Source: Isochrysis galbana | Taxonomy: Eukaryota; Haptophyta; Isochrysidales; Isochrysidaceae | NCBI GenBank assembly: GCA_018136815.1 | Contig: CM030933.1 | Span: 372,001 to 436,000, forward strand | Reading direction: 5' to 3' | DNA: 64,000 bases | Part shown: positions 52,811-63,760 of the stretch, one piece after another | Layout: each line of letters opens with the position of its first letter | How positions within the stretch are numbered: the first letter of the stretch is position 1 | Position numbers and translations under genes: made by a program | Notes under the pieces: generated by a model | What the model was told of the DNA's origin: nothing | The model's database searches: none | What the model saw: only the letters and a program-made list of their open reading frames with translations

Positions 52811-55800
52811 TCAGCTTAGCGCAGCTTGCTTGTGTTCCATCTCCTCGAGAAGCTGCACTGGCACCTCGCCCGTGCGGGAAAAGGTAAGGCATATGTCCAC
52901 AAGTGGTGCTGCTCGTTCTGTGGCAGCATCTTCGAGATACTTGTTCAAGACCAAGTGGGCAGGAGGTTTTGACACCTGTGTACCGTGATGGCCCAGGGGT
53001 AGACTACATTAGCAGCTTCGGTCACATGATCAGCTGGCGTAAATTGCGATTCGACTCCTCCCGAATCTGTGGCGCGATCCAGGCAGTCCGCTTGCATTTA
53101 CCTGTAGCAGCTTGTCGTAATAGTGGTCCATCATGGATACGGATGAGCCGCCTCGCGCCTGGTATTCTTGGAAGCGCTCCTCGGTAGCGAGTGCCCACAC
53201 ATCTGCCTCGGTGGATGGCCTGGGCGTGCTGTCGACGCTAAGTGGTGCGTTGATGCTTCGGTTATACTGATAGCACCGAACCACGCCCACTTCGCCTGTA
53301 GCTTCGAGCCGATCGGCCCATCGTGGCCATAGGAGTTCAGGTGCCGCGATCGCCTCCGGCGGGGCCGAATTCCCGTTTCTCGAGCAAGAGACCAATTGGA
53401 TCATCTGAGTCATCTCCGGCAGGACGGATGGGCCGAAACGCGAGGCTCCCGACTCGACTGCGATTCGGCGAGCGTTCGGAAGCTCCTCCGCATCTGCCGA
53501 AGGAAAAAGCTTCCGGTCATCTGCGTCATGAAGCAGCGCGGCGAGTCGAATAGCGAGTGCACGGCTGGGCGAGAAGCTGGGGAGAATCTCACGACGAGTT
53601 CGTGACGGGGCCTCAGAGATAGGCTCTAGCGGTGTCGCCCCAGCGGTTTTTGCTCCCTCGGACGCCTGTTCGCCTGCCGCTGAGGCAAGTGCGGCGTCCG
53701 CGTGTCGCAAAACAGCAAGTGCATGATCTACCCCATGAGAGGCGTCTACCTTTGCTCCTGCGCATAAAGCACTGAGCAATCTCGTCGCACGGCCGACGAT
53801 GGCGTCCGCCTCGCGGTGAAGCGACGCGTTATCTGCGGAGGCGAACGCACCGGCCTTTGGCGCGGAGGGCGACACCATGCCTACTTCATCACACAACGCT
53901 TTCGGCGCCGGTGATGCAGCACTGACTCCATCATCCCCCTCACTGGTAGAGATAGTCCCTAGGGGCGACGTGGGTAGTCCTTCGTCGGCGCGCTGACGGC
54001 GCAAGCGCTCGGCAGTAATTCGATTATGCTCCGCCGCCGCCGCCGCCTCAGCCTCGACCTCCTTGCGTGAGGGTGGCGGGCCGCTGACGATAATCTCAAA
54101 CTCGGGAGACGGCGGTCGTGGCGTACCACCTTTGGGGCGGCTGAAATGAGAGCGTGCGCCCTTGCCGCTGCTTGATGACGCCTGTCGAGCATTGTCATTT
54201 GGGGCCCGCACTTCTCGACGAGCTCGGCGGGCTGACGCTGCCTTTTCTTGCTGAATCAGGCTGTGGAACGCATCGTAGATTTTGGTCGCCTGCTCTTCGG
54301 TGCCGCCTTCGGCTGCCACACGTTTGATGACATGGCCGAGCCATTCCGTAGCTAGTTGCTTGCCCGACATGCCGCCGAAGCAAGGCACTGCAAAGGGTTT
54401 GTACACTCCGCCTTCAAGCGAAGACACCCACTCTATCACTTGCTGGGGAGTCCAGCGCTCTACGGCGGAGAATGTAGCACGCTGCGCTGTCTCGGCTGAG
54501 CTGGTGCCCGCGATGAGTTGTAAGCACACCTCGAGACAATTGGCGGTGTGCAAGCCTGCAGAGCGGAGTGGCGAGATGTGCGCAAGAAAGCAGACGCGGC
54601 GCGACAGCGGGCTGCCACCTTCAGCCGAAGAAGCCGCAGGGCTGGCCACGAGAGCTGGCTTGAGCAACCGCGTGAGAGTGGAGCGGCGGTATGGAACGTG
54701 CGGAGGCGGCGCCCCTGGCCTCAGAAGCGGCATGGCTCGCATGCGCACGCATTCTTTGAGGCAGCTGAGTGAGTGATTGTTCTCCTTGAGCTCGTACAAC
54801 CGCTCGATCCCATGGCGGTACATGTCACTCCAGCGCTCACTGCGGAAAAAGAAGGCTTGAGTAACCAACGGATGGGGAGGGGCGGGGCTGGAGCGATCCA
54901 CAAGGGTAGGCAGCTCACCTGCCCGCCAGGTCGACAATTCGTAAAACACCGACGCCGGATGGGGCAACAGAGGAGTAGCAATCAGGATCTGGTGTTTGCT
55001 CATCTTTGGTCGCATCGGGTGCAGTCGGAATGGAGATAATGCAGAAGGCATGCGAACGAGAGGAGCAGCTGTTCCGCATGGTGGGAGCCGTCATGCGGGC
55101 AGCATTGGCTTCGCGCAGAAGTTTCAACAACTCCATCTCACTGGTGACACACCGCACACCTGCTCCCGAGACCACCACTTGCCCGTCGGCAGCCTCACGT
55201 AGCAGAGGTTCCGATTTGGTGCCACGACTTTCACCATGCAACCTTTCTGATACGGACACCACCTTGTCTTCGTCGCCTTCTTCACCGTTTGCTGGCGTCG
55301 ATTCTGGCAGCAGGTCACGGATCTTCTCACCAGCGAGCTCATAGAAGCTGAGGAGGATCCCTGATGCGGCATCCTTTCGCGAGGCGAAGAGGGCCCGCGC
55401 CGCTGCGGCCTGCAGCGCGACGCAAGAGTGCGTCTTTCCAGCACTCGTCTGACCATACGCGAGGAGCGTGGCATCGCCGCCGGCCGTGGCGCACTCAATG
55501 AGGCTGTTGAGCTCGCCTTGCACAAGCTCCTCCTCGCCATCCTCTGGCCCGTACACGGCGTGCGCGACGTGCGGGTGGGCGACGATACCTCCCGTGGCAA
55601 CACCCAGATGTTTTTCATCGCTCAGCACGTACAGATGCGAAGGCGCCTCGCCCGCCGAGCGCGGTGGCACAACGACAGCTTCGTACTCGATCTGTGCAAA
55701 CGACTTGTCACTCCTGCCGGGAATCAGCTGGCCAAGGAGCATGTGCTCGTGCTCGAGGACGGGGCGGACGCGGAGGCAGACGCGCGTGTCGGTGGGTCGC

Positions 55801-55898
55801 GCGATCCGCGCCGCTACATCGCCCTCTCCGGCCAGCAGCCGCTGGCGCACCGCTTTGACCTTCTCGAGCAGCGCGGCGCCGATGGAGGCGTCCGTCAT
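52811..55898 (-). CDS. Kinesin motor fused to SAM and HD-phosphohydrolase domains
   Basis: Exons 55898-54919, 54839-53102 and 52975-52811 join in frame (phase 2, then phase 0; donors ag|gtgagc and cag|gtaaat) to 960 residues. The motor (about 20-430) has the P-loop 'AYGQTSAGKT' (about 150), switch I 'NSCSSRSH' (about 277) and switch II 'DLAGSER', which is created exactly by splicing. It also has 'NHSLSCLKECVR' and 'VPYRRSTLTRLL'; 'SLxxLKEC' recalls kinesin-13. A SAM-like domain follows (about 456-520, 'WTPQQVIEWVSSLEG'), then an HD domain (about 665-900) with 'SHGVDHALAVLRHA', 'LAALLHDADD' and 'ADRLEATGEVGVVR', as in YedJ/YpgQ-type phosphohydrolases. The last exon completes that fold. The motor probably moves on or depolymerises microtubules. 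The HD substrate is unknown. Confidence 0.85.
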
Positions 55899-57099
55899 CA
55901 CCTGACGAGGAATTTTGTAATCTAGAGCTACAGTAGAGCAGATGAAAAGCAGGCTTTAGTTTACTCATAGTGAACGGATCCGTCTGCTGCTCGCCGCCCT
56001 TGTTTCACGAAACGTGTGTGGGCTCTACCTTGGGTTCTCTGGAGCCTGGCGCGATTCTAGGACTAACTATGCTGGGGGTGATAAAAAAAATCCTGACGAT
56101 TCTGGGCTAAACACCTACTACGGACTCGGTATCCGCTAGCCGCTACCTTCTACCTTCCTGGATGGGACAATAGGCTTCTAATAGGTTCTATTAAGAGGTC
56201 AAGAGGCAAGAGGCCTACTAGACCTGTTACCTGTTAATAGGTAATAGGTAAAAAAAACCTTTTAATATTCTCGCCTCGCGCGTGGCTATAGGTACCGCCA
56301 TCGTAGCCAAGCCGAGATCATCTTAGATCCCTTCCTCTCCCTAGTAACTAAGCTCAGACTGTCAAAAGCCAATCATATTCATATAACTATCTCCCGGATT
56401 GGGTGCTACGCACATTCGACCGGAGGGGCGTTGGCGCGTTTGCCTGCAGCTAAAGTAGAACTAAATAAAACTATTGACTATGGATTGACATCTAGCCGCA
56501 CTTACCATACTACGAACCCTTACTCACTATCACTCACGAGCACGAGCAGACTCACACTAGACACTAGATAGGAGACAGGCCAAGCACGTGTGTGAGTGAA
56601 GCACAACAAACATACCAGCACAATGTCGACCATTTACACGCATCCTGAACGACGCACCCGTACTGAGCCTACGCCTTACGTCACGCTGCCTCGTGGCTCG
56701 CGCTTTCGGCGATTCCTACGAGGGGGTTTCCGGGGTTGCAGGAACTTCGACAGGGAGTAGACGTTGCCCCGAGTCCGAGATCATGTTGTGCTTCTTGGTG
56801 GCGATGTGGCTGCCGCGGGGATGCCTGCGAAATGCAGAACAATATGGTTAGGTGTTAGCTACGAGCTACGAGGAGCGCGAGGAACAAGGCTGGGGCAGCA
56901 GACAGGGCTGGAGTGGGGCACAGCGATCGCACCTTAGCGTGTCGAGGCGCGATGGCTCTGCGCCCCCTGAATGCGATGCACTGCCGCCTACGCTGCGCAA
57001 CAAATCGCTGCTGCGCCGCCGGCCCTCCTCCCACGTCGCTTAGGCCTCTGCCTGCGCCAGCTCCGCCTCGCCACACTGCCACCTGTGGAGCAGCTGCAG
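55899..57099. other. Intergenic stretch with two retroelement tails
   Basis: Minus-sense tails occur at 56086-56110 (aaaaaaaatcctgacgattc) and 56250-56280 (aaaaaaaaccttttaatatt, then ctcgcctcgcgcg). Between them 'aggtaataggt'-type repeats occur at 56200-56250. A small frame, 56623-56760, is listed separately. Confidence 0.4.
56623..56760 (+). CDS. Possible small protein of 45 residues
   Basis: The ATG at 56623 is preceded by 'ccagcacaatg', a reasonable start context, and the frame ends at TAG 56758-56760. The product is basic ('LPRGSRFRRFLRGGFRGCR'). There is no homology that I recognise, and a chance frame of this size is quite possible. Confidence 0.15.
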   Translation: MSTIYTHPERRTRTEPTPYVTLPRGSRFRRFLRGGFRGCRNFDRE

Positions 57100-57765
57100 G
57101 GTGGGGGCACTGCCCCCTCCCCTCGATATTTGTCCTCCCCCCAGTGCACGCACAGACCCCGCGCACCCCAGCGCGTCCTCTCCTCGAGTCCACGCTGGGG
57201 GAAAACCCCTTTCCCCCCCTGTTCGACAGGCAGACAGGTGCAGAGTGGGGGCCCCTGAGGCCCAGGAGCGCCAGCGAGGGAGAGGCAGGGGAGACCTGGG
57301 CCCAGCCCCAACCTCCTCTGCCCCCTGAGCTGGCCTCCAGGACTCCAGGAGCCTCCAGGGGTCGCCAGAGGCAGCTGCAGGCCTGTCGGCAGGCGCGCCA
57401 TCGCGCGTGCCTGCAGGAGAGGGGGGAGAGAGCGCGGAGAAGGGGGTGGGCGGAGCGAGGGCTCCGACCACCGGAAAATATGTAAGTCCTGCACCTGTTT
57501 ACAGGAGAAGTCGGGACTGAGGACGCCGCCAGCCCGGTAGGCATAGGAGGAAGGGGGAACGGATCACCGGGGGGGGGGGGGGGCGCGGGCCACCGACCAT
57601 ATCTAAGCCCTTTTCCCCCCCCTATCCCCCTAGTAGTGCACGGGGGGAGTCGCCTGATGGCGGGGGGGAAAGGGCCGGGAGAGCGGAGGTGTAGAAAGTT
57701 TTGCTGCGTGAGTAGAAGTAGAGGTAGAGGGTCCACGGCCGCGTGTGCGGTGAGACTATTAAGAA
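57100..57765 (+). mobile_element. Chimeric GC-rich retroelement R8
   Basis: The right part, 57215-57765, follows R4 closely (ccctgttcgacaggcagaca ... gtgcggtgagactattaagaa). The left part, 57100-57213, is the R5/R7 block 'ggggttttcccccagcgtgg' in inverted orientation. There is no 5' hairpin and I see no target duplication. It is either a rearranged copy or a template-switch product. Confidence 0.65.
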
Positions 57766-58840
57766 ATTCATTAATTGAGAACCAGCGTGCGACCTACTAG
57801 TGACCCCCCACCCTGCTGCGCGAGAGCTCTGGGCTTTGCATGGCCACCACCAGCGGGCCATTCTTCGTCCGATCGCGCGTGATCGGCCGCGTTTCTAACA
57901 GTGATGCGCCCTACATTCACCGCTCCGATTCCCTCGTCCTGCGAGCGCCCGCTTCAATCTTCAATCTCCCAAAATAGACCGCCACGAGCGGGGCAAGCGA
58001 GGGGCGTCATTCACCGATTCACCGACGCCATTGCCTTTCGTGGGGCGGGAGGGGGTTGTTCGGAGGGGGAGGCGGCTGGCGGGGCAGGTAAGGGGGGACC
58101 CTGCGGAATCCTTGGACACCCAAGGGAGGTGGAAAATAGTGGTTAAAATGAGTGAGTGACCGGGCTAACACGAGTGGCGAGTGGCGAGTGGTGGCACGTG
58201 GCACAAAATGGGGTTGGAAGCAGCCATTTGGCTGCTCCTGCAGTCAAGGGCAAAGGGTTAGCACATCTAGGGTAATCAATCACTTGGCCACCTTGGTGTG
58301 GGGCCAAACACCCGGGGTCTCAAGCGCGGCCGCGAAGTCGGTAGGAATAAGGGTGGCCCTTAGAAGGCTCGCAGCACTACAGTAGAGAGGGTGAGACCGA
58401 CCAACAAGAAAACTCCGACGGGTGTGGAGGAGAGACCACGAACCCACGAATCTCGGTGGACTTCGACTGGAGAGATGAGCCGCCCTCCAACGAAAGTAAC
58501 TCCCCTCGCGTTGGGGGGCCTTCAATCTTCTTCTCTTGGCGGGCTCGGCGGTGAAAGGGGCCTTCGATCTTCTTCTCTTGGCGGGCTCGGCGGCGGCAAG
58601 CGGCAGCCGTACGGGGTCCGGAGCACTGGGAGAAGCCTCCCACTCTTCTCTCTCATCCTCTCGGAAGAGAAAGAAGAGATTCTTCCGGTGGCCCAGCCTG
58701 TGCGAGGTCTGGGGGGGGGGGGGGGGGGGGGGCGGGGGCGGGGAGCTCTCTCTGCGCGCGGCGTTGGGCGTTTCAGCTGCGGCTCCCGCGGGGGAAGCCC
58801 CCCCCCCCTCCCCCCCCGCGCCCCCCCCCCCGCGCCCCAC

Positions 58841-58885
<45 letters not shown>

Positions 58886-59115
58886 CTTCGTCACCGCTGG
58901 GAAGAACTTGCGCGAGGCCCCATCGTCTCAACTCCGTTTCTCTTCTCGCTGCCCTCGAACTTCTCTCACTCTCTCTCTCCTTCCCCCTCCTTCCCCCTCT
59001 TCCCCGCTCCACCCCCTCCCCCCCCCCCCCCCCCCGCCGCGCCGCCGCCAAGCTCCTCAGGCGGAAAGGGGGAAAGGGCAGAGCCTTCCGCCCCGCCCCC
59101 CACTCCCGCCCCACC
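57766..59115. promoter_or_regulatory. Upstream region of the receptor gene, with (CT)n and poly-G/C tracts
   Basis: It contains a 19-20 bp G-run at 58713-58732, C-runs at 58799-58836, a (CT)n tract at 58846-58883 and a C-run at 59020-59035, ending in 'cccgccccaccatggcg' at the start. 'tcttctcttggcgggctcgg' is duplicated (58529 and 58568). No separate gene is supported. Pyrimidine-rich leaders of this kind precede most genes in the window. Confidence 0.4.
58846..58883. repeat. (CT)n microsatellite
   Basis: 38 bp of uninterrupted CT dinucleotides in the leader of the receptor gene. Confidence 0.95.
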
Positions 59116-62100
59116 ATGGCGAGCTATCTGTGGCTGCTCGGCGCGGCCACAGCGAGCGGTAGCGTGCTGCACGCCGCCGCCGGTGCGCTCGCGCTCCCGC
59201 TCCTCCGCAGGGCCGGGGCGCTTTTGAAGGCTGAGGGCGAGCTGCGCCTCGTCCCGCAGCTCGCCCATCTTGCTCCCTCGCAGATGCTCTGCAGACTAGG
59301 AGGATGGGAGGAGAATTGCAAGCCGGATGACGCGAGCGAACCGCACTGGATAGACTGGGCCAGCACCGAGCAGATCCTTGGCGCCGCCGACTATGGCGCG
59401 CAGCCAGACTTGCAGATGTACCCAGTCGGCGCTACAGCTGTCGTGCCCATCTACAATCTGCCGAGCCTCGCGGCTTCTGATGAGCTGGTGCTCGCGCCGG
59501 ACGTGCTATCCGACATTTTTCGCGGGGTCATCACGCATTGGGACGACCCACGCATCGCCGCGACCAACACGGACCTTGAATTGGCGGGGAAGCTGCCCTC
59601 GATGAACATCAAGGTCATTGTACGAGCCGATGAGGACGGCTCAACTGCGCTGCTGAAGAAGACTCTGAGGAGCGTCGACCCCGAAGGCTTCGGGAGGCAG
59701 ATCGAGGAGTCGTCAGCTCCCGCATGGAATGGAACCGCCGTGAACCTGTGTGTCTCGGGCACCGCCGGCACTGTACCATGCGTTCTGGTCACGCCGTATG
59801 CGATAGGGTACTCGGGGCTCGAGGAGGTGCTGAGGCTGTCCCTGCCGGCGATTTCCATCCTCAAGCCGGGGACGGGGGTGGCGGTCGCGGCGTCCGTGGC
59901 CAGTGTCGAAGCGGCGCTCAGCGAGTTCGGCACCGCATACGGTAATAATGGTGATGACCCCTCGCACTTGACATTCGACATCCACAACGGTGAGACGCCC
60001 TCTGCATGGCCCTTCTCGGGCGTCTCGTACGTAGTGATGCGCAAGAGCTCGTCCCATCCCACGGACGAGCTGAGATGCCTCAGACGCAGAGACTCCGTGC
60101 TCTTCCTGCGCTGGATGCTTATCGAAAGCCACTTGGGTGTGAGTGTACGCGACCTGGGCTTCGCAATGCTCCCGCCGCACGAGCGGGAGCTCATCTACTT
60201 GCGGGCAGAGGCAGAGATCTTGTGCGATGGCGTTCCTGCAGTTGAGCCCGAGGGTGCGCCGTCGACAATCTCCTGGGCTGGACCCTCGTGGTTCTCTAGC
60301 TTCATGGGTAGCCATACCACCGTTTACACAGCCGGCATCGCTCACTACCTACCGCTGGGTCTTGAGGGCGTCTCGGCTGGCCTCGCTGATGAGTCGGTGG
60401 ACATCGGCTTCGGCCTGTACGTGGACGGCCACATGTCGGGCGGAGAGCAACACACGCTCCCGTTTGCCGGAGTGGCGATCGCCGTAGCTTTTTCTTTTTG
60501 CGGGAGCGACCAAGACGGCTGCCAACTGGCCAACCGTACGATGTTACTCGACGTACCGACCATAGCTGCGATCACAGATGGGAATCTCACCCGGTGGCTC
60601 GATCCACGGCTCGTTTCCCTAAATCCGTGGATGGCGATCGAGCCTTTCGCATCGATAATTGGGTTGTCGCGCGAGATTATCGTAGTGGGAACGGAGGTTG
60701 GGTCGGCCACCAATCAAGCCCTGCTCGCCCATTTGCAGAAGTACGGGTCGAATGCCAACCTCGATGCCTTCGAGAGCGGAGGCCACGCCGTCCGGCAGGC
60801 GACGGACCAAATGGTAGTCGAGGTCGTCGCAGCGACGGCCTTCTCCATCGGTCTCGTCGCCCTCACTGAGGGGAGCTGGCGCGAAATGGTGTCATTCGCA
60901 TCGGTGCTCTCTCCATACAATTCATCCCTAGCCATCGCGCCGACGGCCAGCACGATGCGCTCTTGTGGGACTGCCGAGGACGGACGACGCTATTGGAACC
61001 TGTCGGCGTACCAGGTTCCCGACTGCTACCCACTTACTGCCGTAGTGGGCATCATGATCAACCGCGACCACGCGGGTACAAACTGCTCGCGCGCAACCGC
61101 GGCCCTTCTCTTCGCTCAATGGGTCATTGAGCAGTCCTTGGCCTCCGTTGAGGAAGGCGAGCTCCTCCTCCTGGTGTCGCGAGCGCAACATCTTATCGAC
61201 GACTGGTTGTACGGAGTGGAATGCGAGGGCGACAGCCTGCTCGCTTTACGAAACGATTTGGGCTTCGTTAGCACATGGGTCAAGGTGATCATCATCATAT
61301 CCGGCGTCTTCGGAATGTGTCTGCTGGGCATTGCCGCCGTCGTGCTCGTGTGGAACCGCAAGTCGAACACGGTAAAAAAGGCACAGCCGCTCTTCCTCTG
61401 CCTCATGTTGTGCGGACTTGCGCTCATCTTCTGCTCGGGCATGCTGTCGGCGCAAGATCACGAGGGCGCGGACCCAGACACATCAGTTCCTGCTGGTCAG
61501 CCCGGCCGCTACCCCAAACTCGACATTGGTTGCCAGGCGCAAGTCTGGCTCTACTTCTTGGGCACGTCGCTCACCTACTCATCTCTCGTGCTGAAGTTGT
61601 GGCGCATCACCATTGTACTAGTCAATCCCTCCCTCCGCGAGGTCAAGGTGCGTTCAACATACTTCTTGAAGTATGTCGTCGCCTCTCTCGTAACAGACGC
61701 TGGCCTGCTCGCCGCCTGGGCTTTCATGGCGGCCCCTTTCTATCGTGTCGACGTGGTCCTGCAAGATGGCATTGAGGTGTGGCGTGGCTCGTGTGAAATG
61801 TTTCCACAAGGTTCAGCGCCATTTGCCACAGCTCTAATCGTGAAGGATGTGCTGATCGTCCTCTTCGGCATCTTTCTCTGCTACCAGTCGCGCAATGTGC
61901 GCAGTCAGTATTCCGAGGGGAAGGCCATGCTTTTTGTGCTCATCGTCCACTTCCAGCAAACTGTCGCGAGCGTGATGATGGGCTGGGTTGTCTATCCTTT
62001 CCGCTCCACTGGCTCGCCAATGGGCTTTCTCCTCGTAAAATGGCTCATGCCATCCTTCGCGAGCGCCATGGCCATGGTCTTCATTGTGGGCGCACGCCTT

Positions 62101-62637
62101 GTGATGTTATTCAGCGAGCACCGCATCGCCTCCGACGTTGTCCTCGCGTCGCCATCACGGCTTGGCAGCGTGAAGCTGGGGTCATCCTACAACAAGGAAT
62201 CAGCCCGTGGCAAAAATACCGACGCCACCGGGGGATGCGTGCGAGGATCTTCAATGCGCTCGACCGATCCATCCGGAAACGGCAAGGATGCGTCAGAACC
62301 CCATGACCTGACCAGCAGCAACATGGCGGACGACGAGACGGATGCGGAAGCAGCGGCGGTCTCCAAAGGAAAACACAGAAGAGGAAAAGGGGCAATTCCA
62401 AGAGCCACCAACGAGAGGGACGCGAGGAGGATTGAAAGCTTGCTGTTGGCTTTGAGCGAGGCACAAGCAGCCCTCAGAATATCTGAAGAGGAGCTTGCTG
62501 ATGCGCGCGAAGACAACACTGAGCTACGTGACAGGAATAATACGTTGCTCAATCAATTGGAAGATGTTCGGACTCAAAGAGACGCCTTCTTTTTCGACAA
62601 CGTACTAGAAGGGAAGGACGAGGACACGTCAAGATAG
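59116..62637 (+). CDS. Seven-helix (class C-like) receptor with two PstS-like binding domains
   Basis: The protein has 1173 residues from the ATG in ccaccATGg (59116) to TAG, without introns. The N-terminal region has two tandem periplasmic-binding modules of the phosphate-binding PstS type: about 60-330 ('VPIYNLPSLAASDELVLAPD', 'DIFRGVITHWDDPRIAATN') and about 395-690 ('TIAAITDGNLTRWLDPRLVS'). Near residue 718 begins a seven-helix block ('VIIIISGVFGMCLLGIAAVV', 'LYFLGTSLTYSSLVLKLWRI', 'FALLIVHFQ'-like helix six) resembling class C/GABA-B-type receptors. The C-terminal tail ends in a coiled coil (about 1095-1150, 'EEELADAREDNTELRDRNN'). It is probably a plasma-membrane sensor of phosphate or a similar anion that signals through a G protein. 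The ligand and output are inference. Confidence 0.8.
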   Translation: MASYLWLLGAATASGSVLHAAAGALALPLLRRAGALLKAEGELRLVPQLAHLAPSQMLCRLGGWEENCKPDDASEPHWIDWASTEQILGAADYGAQPDLQMYPVGATAVVPIYNLPSLAASDELVLAPDVLSDIFRGVITHWDDPRIAATNTDLELAGKLPSMNIKVIVRADEDGSTALLKKTLRSVDPEGFGRQIEESSAPAWNGTAVNLCVSGTAGTVPCVLVTPYAIGYSGLEEVLRLSLPAISILKPGTGVAVAASVASVEAALSEFGTAYGNNGDDPSHLTFDIHNGETPSAWPFSGVSYVVMRKSSSHPTDELRCLRRRDSVLFLRWMLIESHLGVSVRDLGFAMLPPHERELIYLRAEAEILCDGVPAVEPEGAPSTISWAGPSWFSSFMGSHTTVYTAGIAHYLPLGLEGVSAGLADESVDIGFGLYVDGHMSGGEQHTLPFAGVAIAVAFSFCGSDQDGCQLANRTMLLDVPTIAAITDGNLTRWLDPRLVSLNPWMAIEPFASIIGLSREIIVVGTEVGSATNQALLAHLQKYGSNANLDAFESGGHAVRQATDQMVVEVVAATAFSIGLVALTEGSWREMVSFASVLSPYNSSLAIAPTASTMRSCGTAEDGRRYWNLSAYQVPDCYPLTAVVGIMINRDHAGTNCSRATAALLFAQWVIEQSLASVEEGELLLLVSRAQHLIDDWLYGVECEGDSLLALRNDLGFVSTWVKVIIIISGVFGMCLLGIAAVVLVWNRKSNTVKKAQPLFLCLMLCGLALIFCSGMLSAQDHEGADPDTSVPAGQPGRYPKLDIGCQAQVWLYFLGTSLTYSSLVLKLWRITIVLVNPSLREVKVRSTYFLKYVVASLVTDAGLLAAWAFMAAPFYRVDVVLQDGIEVWRGSCEMFPQGSAPFATALIVKDVLIVLFGIFLCYQSRNVRSQYSEGKAMLFVLIVHFQQTVASVMMGWVVYPFRSTGSPMGFLLVKWLMPSFASAMAMVFIVGARLVMLFSEHRIASDVVLASPSRLGSVKLGSSYNKESARGKNTDATGGCVRGSSMRSTDPSGNGKDASEPHDLTSSNMADDETDAEAAAVSKGKHRRGKGAIPRATNERDARRIESLLLALSEAQAALRISEEELADAREDNTELRDRNNTLLNQLEDVRTQRDAFFFDNVLEGKDEDTSR

Positions 62638-63379
62638 CCTGCGCAAAGTACGTGGCCCACTTTGGGGAGTTTGTCTGCCTCCTACGTATCTCACTCGCAC
62701 CCAGCTCTAGGGACTTTATTGGGCTGAATCATATGATTGCCTCTATGCCATTTTCCTTCTACGATGCTCTGTGCTCTAGCCGCCTTCACATCGTTGCCGT
62801 GGTGCAGAGACGATAGCAAACGCGACTTTCCTTGAGCTCGTTAATTAGAATTCAACTCCATTGGCTGGTTGCTCGAAGCTCGTTAGTTAGGTTCAATTCG
62901 ACTCTATTGGCTGGTCCCTCGAATGGAACCCGGCTGCTCCAACTGGCATGCCTACATTGATCTTTTGCATAGGAAACTTTGGTGGCGATCGGTGTAGGAA
63001 GCTTGCCCACGAATCCGCGCCACTCATTATTGTCGGGTTCGACCTGCGACTTGTGCGATACCATGCATGCGCATGCCATGCTTGATGTTCATGTCTTTTC
63101 GGCATGCGCATGCCATGCTTGATGTTCATGTCTTTTCTATCGAGGTGTGTAGAGGTGTCGATTGAAGTTTTTAATCTTCTATATTCTCGCGCCGCGCACG
63201 CAGCCTTGGGCCCACTGCCACTACTCTCACGCCCCAAAACTGACGCGCGACGGCGACGGCACCTCTGTGCACGCGAGTTTCTTTAAAGTTAGTACGAGCG
63301 AGGTTGGCCCAGAACAACTTTTCCGGCCTAGAGGTCTTGCGTGACCTCCGCAAGGTGTTCGTCGTGTTGGCGTCACCAA
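62638..63379. other. 3' flank of the receptor gene with tandem repeats
   Basis: An imperfect duplication 'gagctcgttaattag'/'gaagctcgttagttag' with 'ctattggctggt' occurs at 62834-62916. Two 37-bp units starting gcatgcgcatgccatgcttg are at 63065 and 63102. A minus-sense retroelement tail-like piece lies at 63165-63200. No gene is supported. Confidence 0.5.
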
Positions 63380-63574
63380 CTATCGACTATGTCGTTATAG
63401 ACGATAGGGTCATGGAGCGCGCCTCGCGCTCCCACCCTCTCTCTCCGCCCACCCCGCCGCGCCGACCGACCACGACATGACAGATGCTGTGCATCCGCAG
63501 CGCACTCGAGCCAGGGCCACGCCAGCCCAGGTGCCAGGTGCCCGCGAGTCCCGGCCCGAGCCAAGCCCACAGAA
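63380..63574 (+). mobile_element. 5' fragment of an element of the A/B retroelement family
   Basis: A two-part hairpin, CTATCG (63380-63385) with CGATAG (63402-63407) and an inner CTAT/ATAG, is followed by 'ggtcatggagcgcgcc', the same start as elements A and B (start of a MERA-type frame at 63413). It is cut at 63574 by a second element. Confidence 0.65.
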
Positions 63575-63760
63575 AAAAAATTCAAAAAATCTGAAGATTC
63601 AGGGCCGCACACCTATTGCTAGACAGCGCATACTTTTGCTACTGCACATCAGCCAACGCCCTTATCTCCCTTCCCTTCGCCCCCTCGCCTTCTCCCCCTC
63701 GTTCCTTTGTCTTCGGTGTCGGGGGTGCGATCTGGGTACTAGAAAGCACCACCTAGGCCC
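63575..63760 (-). repeat. 3' terminal fragment of a retroelement
   Basis: It begins 'aaaaaatctgaagattcagg' (63589 on) and contains the complement of the 3'-UTR block (ctcgttcctttgtcttcggt, 63699-63718). It is inserted in, or joined to, the 5' fragment at 63380. Confidence 0.6.
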
